From Saprospiraceae bacterium (GTDB taxonomy: Bacteria; Bacteroidota; Bacteroidia; Chitinophagales; Saprospiraceae): a DNA stretch of 5,682 nt. The stretch is from positions 1 to 5,682 of the forward strand of contig CANETR010000170.1 in NCBI GenBank assembly GCA_947441325.1. The letters are read 5' to 3'. Under the pieces are notes generated by a model, which searched no databases, was not told the origin of the DNA, and was given only the letters and a program-made list of their open reading frames with translations. The translations under genes and the position numbers were made by a program. This document shows positions 1-5,682 of the stretch, one piece after another. Position 1 is the first letter of the stretch, and every line of letters starts with the position of its first letter.

Positions 1-1
1 C

Positions 2-1126
2 GTACAGCCTCCTGTTGTAACCATCACTGTTCCGGGTTCAAATCCGTATAATTCACCATCAAACACAAGCTCTATTCGTGCCACAATCTTAAATGTTGCC
101 GATGCCAGTGGGGTTATTTTTATGGTAAACGGGCAGTATGTTACCAACTTCAATTTCAGTGGTACTAATTTTTCAGCTGCCAATCTACCTTTGAACAGCG
201 GAACCAATACCTTTACCATTACAGGTACCAACAGTGCCGGTTCAGATATTAAATCTACTGTTATCAACTACACGCCACAAGCTGCTCCTTCTATTGGAGA
301 TATGTCTGTTGCTGTTCAACCTGCTAATACAGGATGTACTGTAACTGTTTATGCGGGATTGAGTAATGTTACAAACATCAACCAGATTACTTTCAAAATC
401 AATGGTGTTGTCACAAGTGGATTTACTTTCCAGAATAATGTTTTCAATTATAGTTATAATGTTACTTCCAATAATCCAAGTACCATAAACTATGAAATCA
501 CTGTAAACAATGGCGGTGGCACTGCTACTCAGACCCGTTCGGCTAATGTTGCCAACTGTTCTGTTCAGGCTCCGCCAGATGTTAGAAATGGTAATGTACA
601 AATCTCCATGCAAAATGGCAGATGTATAGCTATCATTACTGCACAATTGGTGAATGTTGACAATAATAGTCAAATCAGATTCACTGCCAACGGACGTAAT
701 ACCAATTTTACCAATACAAACGGCAGTTTCACCGCCACTGTAGACCTAACAGGTGTTACCTCAAACAGTATTTCTTTTGTAATTTCTGCTACTACTGCAG
801 GTGGTTCTGATTCGGAAACAATCACCGGAAACTTGAATAATTGTGTAAGCGCTCCTCAAATATCTAATATGGGAGTTGCACACCAAATAGCCGGAGCCGG
901 TTTCGAAGCAAATGTAACAGCCAATCTTAGTGGCGTACAAAATGCAAACCAGATTAGTTTTCTTGTAAATGGAGTAAGCTCTACAGCATTTAACTTTAGC
1001 AATGGCAGATTTACTGCATCTGCGATTCCAATAACCGAAGGCAAGACTACGTTTACTATCACTGCAACTAATAGTGTCGGAACTGATACAGAGACAAAAG
1101 AAGTTAATATTGATAACGGAAGCGGC
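2..1126 (+). repeat. Four tandem Ig-like domain repeats (protein level)
   Basis: Approximate unit boundaries are 2-277 (N-terminal edge may be cut), 278-562, 563-847 and 848-1126. Shared landmarks are a linker with A-P or P-P, an N/S-x-V turn after the second strand, the NG turn (VNG, ING, ANG, VNG), a Phe-rich strand pair, and a Thr/Asn-Gly-rich turn before the last strand. Units 2 and 3 each carry one Cys near the start and one at the end, 73-74 residues apart. Units 1 and 4 have neither. DNA identity between units is low, so these are old, diverged domain duplications rather than recent DNA repeats. Confidence 0.8.
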
Positions 1127-1315
1127 AACCGCCCTATAGACAATACCGAAAAAGGCAAAGACGGAAAAAGCAATAAATTAGGTACCGAAAAACCAGCAGA
1201 GACCAAGCCCGCAGATGCAAAACCTGGAGCGGTAAAGCCCGGAGAGATAAAGCCAGATGATAAAAGCTCTAAAACAAATAAACTTGGTGGAGAGAAAAAA
1301 GAGGGCGATAAATAA
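2..1315 (+). CDS. Ig-like repeat protein with Lys/Pro-rich C-terminal tail (5'-partial)
   Basis: The frame is open from the left edge, so the gene starts upstream. The internal ATG at 122 falls in the middle of a repeat unit and is not a credible start. The visible 437 residues contain four tandem beta-rich units of about 90-95 residues. Each has a core with (V/I/A)NG, an F-x-F-type strand, then an (F/I)-x-I-x-(A/G)-T-(N/T)-x-x-G segment, rich in Asn, Thr and Ser. This pattern is typical of Ig-like or adhesin-type beta-sandwich modules in exported Bacteroidota proteins. The last 62 or so residues are a charged, disordered Lys/Pro/Glu/Asp/Gly tail. No T9SS sorting domain follows the repeats, so any sorting signal must be N-terminal and out of view. 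No catalytic motif is visible. A role in adhesion or envelope structure is inferred from architecture only. A strong terminator follows 20 bp after the stop codon. Confidence is high for a real coding region and low for function. Confidence 0.9.
   Translation, partial: VQPPVVTITVPGSNPYNSPSNTSSIRATILNVADASGVIFMVNGQYVTNFNFSGTNFSAANLPLNSGTNTFTITGTNSAGSDIKSTVINYTPQAAPSIGDMSVAVQPANTGCTVTVYAGLSNVTNINQITFKINGVVTSGFTFQNNVFNYSYNVTSNNPSTINYEITVNNGGGTATQTRSANVANCSVQAPPDVRNGNVQISMQNGRCIAIITAQLVNVDNNSQIRFTANGRNTNFTNTNGSFTATVDLTGVTSNSISFVISATTAGGSDSETITGNLNNCVSAPQISNMGVAHQIAGAGFEANVTANLSGVQNANQISFLVNGVSSTAFNFSNGRFTASAIPITEGKTTFTITATNSVGTDTETKEVNIDNGSGNRPIDNTEKGKDGKSNKLGTEKPAETKPADAKPGAVKPGEIKPDDKSSKTNKLGGEKKEGDK
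1190..1264 (+). repeat. KPxxx pentapeptide repeat (5 copies) in the C-terminal tail
   Basis: Five consecutive pentads read KPAET, KPADA, KPGAV, KPGEI and KPDDK, with an exact 15-bp period and no insertions. The block is flanked by two similar segments, NKLGTEK (from 1172) and NKLGGEK (from 1277). The coding strand here is strongly purine-rich. Lys/Pro-rich tails of this kind are usually extended and disordered, and in envelope proteins they may span or contact peptidoglycan or other polyanions. That role is inference only. Confidence 0.75.
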
Positions 1316-1334
1316 TTATTGACATAAAACTTAC

Positions 1335-1370
1335 AAAACGGCTTCGAAATTCGAAGCCGTTTTTTGTTTT
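1335..1370 (+). terminator. Strong Rho-independent terminator after the Ig-like repeat gene
   Basis: A perfect inverted repeat has arms ACGGCTTCGA (1338-1347) and TCGAAGCCGT (1351-1360) around a 3-nt loop. It extends through AAAA (1335-1338) pairing with TTTT (1360-1363). A T-rich tract follows (six T, G, four T). It lies 20 bp after the stop codon at 1313-1315. The A-run before the stem could allow some termination in the reverse direction, but no minus-strand gene is evident to need it. Confidence 0.93.
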
Positions 1371-1407
1371 CTTTAGTTCTACTGTCTATACTTTGATTAC
1401 AAATCTT

Positions 1408-1415
1408 TATATTTG
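1408..1415 (+). promoter_or_regulatory. Probable Bacteroidota -7 promoter box for the T9SS cargo gene
   Basis: TATATTTG, followed by C, matches the Bacteroidota primary-sigma -7 consensus TAnnTTTG exactly. It lies just downstream of the terminator and about 84 bp before the ATG at 1499, where a promoter is expected. The weak point is the upstream element. The nearest TTTG (1392-1395) is only 12 bp from the -7 box, closer than the usual spacing, and no good -33 match sits at the normal distance. Transcription would start near 1420-1424, giving a leader of roughly 75-80 nt. Confidence 0.5.
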
Positions 1416-1498
1416 CGATTATTGAAAATGCTATGGAATATACCGTACAAATTTAGTCTTACTATCGTTTAAATACTGAATCGAATTATCATCATACA

Positions 1499-3409
1499 AT
1501 GAAAATATACCTAAATATTTTATCAGTATTCTGCTTCCTCTTATTTTTTACAATATCTGCTAAAACTCAGGTGCTGTTGAGTCCTCTTGAGGAAAACCAA
1601 GCCTTAATCTCTTTTAAGGAAACATTAGCACAAAAAAACTTTCAGAATTGTTCTACGCAGATTCTTTCCCTCCCATTCTTTGATGATTTTGCTAATAATT
1701 CAAATGCATATTATCCGAATTGTGCAAAGTGGCAGGACAATCACGCTTTTATCAACGACAACATGGCCTTTTCCCCGCCAAGTATAGGAACCGCCACGCT
1801 CGACGGATTAGACCCTAGCGGGCGACCTTATGACAAAACTGCTGACCCCAATAGTGCATTTCCTGCTGATACCCTAACTTCTCAAATCATTGATTTGAAT
1901 GGTAAAACCGCTGCCAATAATATTATTCTGAGCTATTTTTATCAGGCGCAGGGTTTTGCCGATAGGCCCGAGAGCGGAGATTCACTCTTTATTGAATTTT
2001 TAGACAGTTCCAGTACCTGGCAAAGAATCAAAGCTTATGATGGCATTTCAAATGCTGTTTCACAGCTCGACACGCCACGTTTTATGCAAGATTTTGTAAT
2101 TCTTGACGATAACAAATATTTTCACGATTCTTTTCAATTCAGATTCCGCAATCTAGCTGCAATTTGTGGAAACAACGATCATTGGCATATCGACCATGTT
2201 TATTTGGATGAGAATCGTAGTGATACAACTGCGCCGGTTTACTACTCTGACATTTGCTACACAAGTGTACCTATGTCTGCACTCAAAAAATATACAGCCA
2301 TTCCATGGCGACATTTCAAGAGTTCACTATGGAATGATACGCTGCGAATGAGAACTTTTAACCATTCAAGTCAATCAGGAACGCTGGATCGCACTTACAC
2401 GATTGAAGATACGTCTGACTTAGGGAATTATCTAATGAATGTGGCTACCCCCTCATTCAATTATCTGCCAAGTCCAAATATTAGAGACAGCTATGATACA
2501 ATTTTGAGCGGCGCTTTTGGGGCTTTTAATCCAATCGGTCCTACTCAATTGCTTTCTCGTTATAGCATCGATAATCCTACTGCTTTTCAGGGAAATCCGC
2601 TTTTTGTAAACAGTGACACGGCTTACCGCTATACTACGCTCGATAATTATTTTGCTTATGACGACGGCACGCCCGAAATGAGGGCCCTCCTTCAGGGTAT
2701 TGGCACTCAGCTTGCGGTTCAATTCGAAACAACGGTCGATGACACCTTACGTGGAATTTATTTCCATTTGCCACACTATATCAACCGCAATGCGGAAGAT
2801 GATTTTATCAATGTAAAAGTTTGGGTTAATAATTTACAAAACGAAGTTTTCTCCCGTGACATCCTTCGATTGAGATATGTTGGTGGTTTTGGAGGAATGT
2901 ACTACGTAGAACTTGCCGATTTTGCTGGGATTACCGCTCCTATTGCTCTTGCAGCTAACACAACTTTTTACGTAGGATGGCAACAAGCCTCAACCGTACC
3001 AGTGCCAGTTGGCGTTGACAGGAGTATCGACCGCGATGATGTAACATACGTAAAAGTAGGTGGAAATGCCTGGCAAAATACTGACATAAATTGCGCGGTG
3101 ATGATACGTCCACTTTTGAGTCTTGAAGAAAATCCTTTGTTGATTCCAACCGAAAGCTATGAAAACAGCACTAAAATCAGTCTGAATATTTTTCCAAATC
3201 CGAGTGCTGGGATTTTTAACCTTAGTTGTGATGCCTGCAATGCAGAAAATAACTACAGCTTAGACATTTATAATAGCCTGGGACAAAAAATCATAAGCGA
3301 AAGTTTAAAAAATCAGCTTGATTTAAATATCTACCCTGCTGGAATCTATTTCATTCAGCTTAAGGATGATAAAAAGGTAATCGACAGACAGAGAATCATT
3401 AAATTCTAA
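1499..3409 (+). CDS. Secreted T9SS type A sorting-domain protein, function unknown
   Basis: A complete 636-residue protein. Residues 1-24 form a signal peptide: MKIY, then a hydrophobic run (LNILSVFCFLLFFTI), then SAKTQ, with cleavage likely around residues 21-25. Residues about 57-240 begin with LPFFDDFAN, include SYFYQAQGFADRPESGDSL and a WQ strand, and end with NNDHWHIDHVYLDE. This is a pattern common in jelly-roll (MAM/lectin-like) modules of secreted Bacteroidota proteins. Residues about 380-540 start with DNYFAYDDGTPE and form a second beta-rich region. Residues about 557-636 are the sorting domain, with FPNPSAG, YNSLGQK, YPAGIYFIQL and a C-terminal IIKF. The protein should cross the inner membrane by Sec and the outer membrane by the T9SS, ending on the surface or outside. 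No protease, glycosidase or other catalytic signature is evident. The ATG at 1499 directly precedes the signal peptide; no Shine-Dalgarno sequence is present, as is usual in this phylum. An adhesive or carbohydrate-binding role is possible but unproven. Confidence 0.95.
   Translation: MKIYLNILSVFCFLLFFTISAKTQVLLSPLEENQALISFKETLAQKNFQNCSTQILSLPFFDDFANNSNAYYPNCAKWQDNHAFINDNMAFSPPSIGTATLDGLDPSGRPYDKTADPNSAFPADTLTSQIIDLNGKTAANNIILSYFYQAQGFADRPESGDSLFIEFLDSSSTWQRIKAYDGISNAVSQLDTPRFMQDFVILDDNKYFHDSFQFRFRNLAAICGNNDHWHIDHVYLDENRSDTTAPVYYSDICYTSVPMSALKKYTAIPWRHFKSSLWNDTLRMRTFNHSSQSGTLDRTYTIEDTSDLGNYLMNVATPSFNYLPSPNIRDSYDTILSGAFGAFNPIGPTQLLSRYSIDNPTAFQGNPLFVNSDTAYRYTTLDNYFAYDDGTPEMRALLQGIGTQLAVQFETTVDDTLRGIYFHLPHYINRNAEDDFINVKVWVNNLQNEVFSRDILRLRYVGGFGGMYYVELADFAGITAPIALAANTTFYVGWQQASTVPVPVGVDRSIDRDDVTYVKVGGNAWQNTDINCAVMIRPLLSLEENPLLIPTESYENSTKISLNIFPNPSAGIFNLSCDACNAENNYSLDIYNSLGQKIISESLKNQLDLNIYPAGIYFIQLKDDKKVIDRQRIIKF
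3167..3406 (+). other. T9SS type A C-terminal sorting domain (coding segment)
   Basis: The last 80 or so residues of the preceding gene carry the ordered hallmarks of the family: NIFPNPSAGIFNL, a short middle strand ending YNSLGQKI, then LNIYPAGIYFIQL and a basic end (DRQRIIKF). In known T9SS cargo this domain is recognised for outer-membrane export and is normally cleaved off. An unusual detail is a C-x-x-C pair (residues 577 and 580) in the loop between the first strand and the YNSLGQ strand. Confidence 0.95.
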
Positions 3410-3423
3410 ATTCTTATCTAATG

Positions 3424-3452
3424 TGCACAATCCTGTAAACTTGTGCATTTTT
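3424..3452 (+). terminator. Weak hairpin with T-run between the T9SS cargo gene and metG
   Basis: TGCACAA (3424-3430) and TTGTGCA (3441-3447) form a perfect 7-bp inverted repeat around a 10-nt spacer, followed at once by five T (3448-3452). It starts 15 nt after the stop codon at 3409, so it fits a weak intrinsic terminator for the upstream gene. The stem is short, with three G/C pairs, and the loop is large, so read-through into metG is likely. The same symmetry could instead be a dimeric regulator's operator, since it abuts the likely metG promoter. The sequence cannot decide between these. Confidence 0.45.
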
Positions 3453-3453
3453 G
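3446..3453 (+). promoter_or_regulatory. Possible -7 box for metG
   Basis: CATTTTTG, followed by C, matches the Bacteroidota TAnnTTTG consensus except for the first base. No clear TTG -33 element lies at the usual distance upstream. If used, transcription would begin at about 3458-3462, within a few bases of the metG ATG at 3463, giving an almost leaderless mRNA. The box overlaps the right arm and T-run of the adjacent hairpin. Confidence 0.3.
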
Positions 3454-3462
3454 CTTATTACA

Positions 3463-5661
3463 ATGAAAAAACACACCATAACAGCTGCCCTGCCCTATGC
3501 AAATGGGCCGCTTCATTTGGGTCATTTAGCTGGCGCCTATCTGCCAGCCGATATTTATGCCCGCTTTTTACGCCTGCAGGGCAAAGAAGTTGTTTTTGTA
3601 TGTGGTTCCGATGAACACGGTGCTGCAATTACTATCCGTGCAAAAAAAGAAGGCCGCAGTCCGCAAGAAATCATCGACAAATATCATCATTTAAACAAGG
3701 AAACCTTCGAAAAACTGGGCATTTCCTTCGACATCTATCACCGTACCAGCGAAGCACTTCATCATAAAACCGCACAGGATTTCTTTCTGAAACTTTTGGA
3801 AAATGGAGGCGAATTTGATGAAAAGGAAACGGAACAATATTACGACGAGGAATACAAACAATTTTTGGCCGACAGATACATCGTTGGCAGCTGTCCAAAA
3901 TGCGGACATGAAGAAGCCTATGGCGACCAATGCGAGAAATGCGGCTCGGCTCTTTCTCCAACCGACCTGATCAACCCCCGTTCAACCATGAGCGGCAAGA
4001 CACCGATACTCAAACCAACCACACATTGGTATTTTAAACTCGAAAAGCATGGCGATGAACTGCGTGAATGGATTGAAACAGGTAAGATAAACGGCATACA
4101 ACATCACAACCCTGAGGGCTGGCGCAAACATGTGCTGGGACAATGTCTTTCATGGCTCGATGGCGGTTTGCAGCCACGTGCCATCACCCGCGATTTGGAT
4201 TGGGGCATACCAGTTCCACTGAAAGGTGCCGAAGGAAAGGTACTCTATGTTTGGTTCGATGCGCCAATTGGTTATATCTCTGCTACAAAAAAATGGGCCG
4301 AGGATAATCATAAAAACTGGGAAGATTACTGGAAGGGCGACGATGTTGAATTGGTTCATTTCATTGGTAAAGACAATATTGTATTTCACTGTATTGTTTT
4401 CCCTGCCATGTTGAAAGCGCATGGAGAATTTGCCCTGCCGGTAAATGTTCCAGCCAATCAGTTTTTAAATCTCGAAGGCCGTAAATTCTCCAAATCGAAA
4501 GGTTGGGTGATTGAACAACACCAATATTTAATCGACTTTGCCGAATTTCCAAATAAAGAAGATGCATTGCGTTATGCACTCATCCGCACCATGCCCGAAA
4601 ATAAAGATGGCGATTTTAAATGGGATGAGTTTGTTGCCTTGCACGACAATGAACTGGCCGATAATTTGGGTAATTTTTTCAATCGGGTACTCTCTTTTAT
4701 TCAAAAATATTGTGACGGAAAAGCTCCGGCATTTGATGCAAATATTAGTATTAAAGGCGCTACGGAAGAGGAGCTCAGCTCATATAACAGTTTTTGCAAG
4801 GAACAAATATTGCCCTTGGTAGAACAATTAGAAAATGACATATTGGCTTTTGAGTTTAAAAATGCCATTAGTACTGTTTTGGAAATTTCAAGACTTGGCA
4901 ATGCTATGTTTCAAAGTAATGCCCCCTGGAAAACTGCAAAAGACAATCCAGAATCGGCAGAAATACCTGCAGTATTAGCCCTTGGGTTACAAATTGCGGC
5001 GGTTTCTGCCATTTGTATAGAACCTTTCCTGCCTTTTATTGCAGCTAAAATGAGAAGACTTTTGGGCTTAAAAGATAGTGCTGCCGGCATTTTTGAACAA
5101 CTGAAAACTAAATTAAAAGCTGGCGCACCCATACTTGAACAGGGAAACCAAATCAATGAACCCGAGGTGCTTTTTGCCAAAATTCAGAATAAAAAAGACA
5201 ACCGCTGGTTGGAATTAGTCGATAAAGAGAAAAACTCACTCGCCGAACTTATGAAAAAATTTGAATCGGAGGAAAAAGCCGCCACGACAGCCGCCGAACA
5301 AAAAATTAAAGCCGAGTCAGAATCGACTGCCAAAGAGGCGATTGAATACGATGATTTTGCAAAATTGGAACTGAGAGTTGGAACTGTGGAATCGGCCGAG
5401 CGTATCCCCAAAAAGGACCGCCTGCTGAAACTGAGTGTTAACCTGGGTTCTGAGATTAGAACAATCGTCTCTGGCATAGCAGAACATTATGCACCCGAAG
5501 ATTTAGTTGGCAAACAGGTTTGCATTGTAGCCAATCTCAAACCCAGAAAATTGGGCGGTTATGAATCTCAGGGCATGATACTTACTGCCGAAACGCCTGA
5601 GGGTAAGCTCTTTTTGGTGCAGCCTACGGAGAAGGTGGAGAATGGATCCATTGTTAAATAA
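3463..5661 (+). CDS. metG: Methionine--tRNA ligase with C-terminal tRNA-binding domain
   Basis: This cytoplasmic class I synthetase charges tRNA-Met, including the initiator, using methionine and ATP. The protein has 732 residues. The Rossmann catalytic core begins TAALPYANGPLHLGHLAGA, with the HIGH motif as HLGH (18-21). A connective domain carries a zinc knuckle of two CxxC pairs (C144/C147, C157/C160). YVWFDAPIGY (262-271) includes the Trp and Tyr expected in the methionine pocket, and HFIGKDNIVFH (299-309) follows. The KMSKS loop is KFSKS (341-345). A helical anticodon-binding domain spans about 390-550; APWK (W489) fits the anticodon-contacting Trp of the E. coli enzyme by position. A charged, probably helical linker (about 575-626) leads to an OB-fold tRNA-binding domain (about 627-732). 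I chose ATG 3463 because MKKHTITAALPYANGP matches family N-termini. The in-frame TTG at 3451 would add only MLIT and lies in the likely promoter. There is no Shine-Dalgarno sequence and no sign of damage. Confidence 0.98.
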   Translation: MKKHTITAALPYANGPLHLGHLAGAYLPADIYARFLRLQGKEVVFVCGSDEHGAAITIRAKKEGRSPQEIIDKYHHLNKETFEKLGISFDIYHRTSEALHHKTAQDFFLKLLENGGEFDEKETEQYYDEEYKQFLADRYIVGSCPKCGHEEAYGDQCEKCGSALSPTDLINPRSTMSGKTPILKPTTHWYFKLEKHGDELREWIETGKINGIQHHNPEGWRKHVLGQCLSWLDGGLQPRAITRDLDWGIPVPLKGAEGKVLYVWFDAPIGYISATKKWAEDNHKNWEDYWKGDDVELVHFIGKDNIVFHCIVFPAMLKAHGEFALPVNVPANQFLNLEGRKFSKSKGWVIEQHQYLIDFAEFPNKEDALRYALIRTMPENKDGDFKWDEFVALHDNELADNLGNFFNRVLSFIQKYCDGKAPAFDANISIKGATEEELSSYNSFCKEQILPLVEQLENDILAFEFKNAISTVLEISRLGNAMFQSNAPWKTAKDNPESAEIPAVLALGLQIAAVSAICIEPFLPFIAAKMRRLLGLKDSAAGIFEQLKTKLKAGAPILEQGNQINEPEVLFAKIQNKKDNRWLELVDKEKNSLAELMKKFESEEKAATTAAEQKIKAESESTAKEAIEYDDFAKLELRVGTVESAERIPKKDRLLKLSVNLGSEIRTIVSGIAEHYAPEDLVGKQVCIVANLKPRKLGGYESQGMILTAETPEGKLFLVQPTEKVENGSIVK

Positions 5662-5682
5662 AATAGACGTCAGATTTTCAGA

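Noticed and set aside
242..673. Minus-strand open frame of 143 codons opposite the Ig-like repeats
   Set aside because: It is antisense to a clear repeat-domain gene, shows no domain pattern of its own, and its composition is what the reverse complement of Asn/Thr-rich codons gives.
856..1206. Minus-strand open frame of 116 codons that looks hydrophobic, like a membrane protein
   Set aside because: The hydrophobicity comes from reading Asn/Lys/Glu-rich codons in reverse complement. No promoter or start context supports it, and it spans the Ig-to-tail junction of a real gene.
1428..1472. Possible 14-codon leader peptide (starting MLWNIPYK) between the -7 box and the T9SS cargo gene
   Set aside because: Such a short frame is expected by chance, and there is no run of regulatory codons and no following attenuator hairpin.
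1316..1498. Intergenic gap as a possible small RNA or riboswitch
   Set aside because: Apart from the terminator hairpin and the -7 box I find no further paired structure or known riboswitch core.
3451..3462. TTG at 3451 as the metG start, giving four extra residues
   Set aside because: It falls in the likely promoter T-run, adds residues not expected in the family, and the ATG at 3463 gives the usual N-terminus.
1..5682. Search for a mobile element, CRISPR array, defence system, tRNA or rRNA
   Set aside because: No transposase, terminal inverted repeats, regularly spaced DNA repeats, tRNA-like cloverleaf or nuclease or toxin motifs were seen. The window is well explained by two envelope proteins and metG.

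Overview
The window looks like a Bacteroidota chromosome segment. The evidence is a C-terminal type IX secretion (T9SS) type A sorting domain, a methionyl-tRNA synthetase of the Bacteroidota form with a C-terminal OB-fold tRNA-binding domain, a TAnnTTTG-type promoter element, and no Shine-Dalgarno sequence before either complete gene. The DNA is AT-rich. All three genes lie on the + strand. I cannot name a genus.

Layout. Positions 2-1315 hold the 3' part of a large surface or periplasmic protein. It has at least four tandem Ig-like beta-sandwich repeats of about 90-95 residues, then a hydrophilic Lys/Pro-rich tail with five exact-period KPxxx pentads. Its start lies before the window. A strong intrinsic terminator (1335-1370) closes it. 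A probable promoter -7 box (1408-1415) begins the next unit. Positions 1499-3409 encode a 636-residue secreted protein: signal peptide, two probable jelly-roll regions and a T9SS type A sorting domain. A 53-bp gap carries a perfect 7-bp inverted repeat with a T-run. Then comes metG (3463-5661), a complete methionyl-tRNA synthetase. The last 21 bases show nothing recognisable.

How the genes relate. The first two genes appear to be exported envelope proteins of unknown function; metG is a translation housekeeping gene. The terminator and hairpin suggest largely separate transcription units rather than one functional operon. I see no mobile element, CRISPR array, tRNA, rRNA, or defence or biosynthetic system. 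The most notable points are the paired gain or loss of cysteines among the Ig-like repeats, the phased KP tail, the hairpin overlapping a possible metG promoter, and a long charged linker in MetG. None of these amounts to a demonstrated new system.
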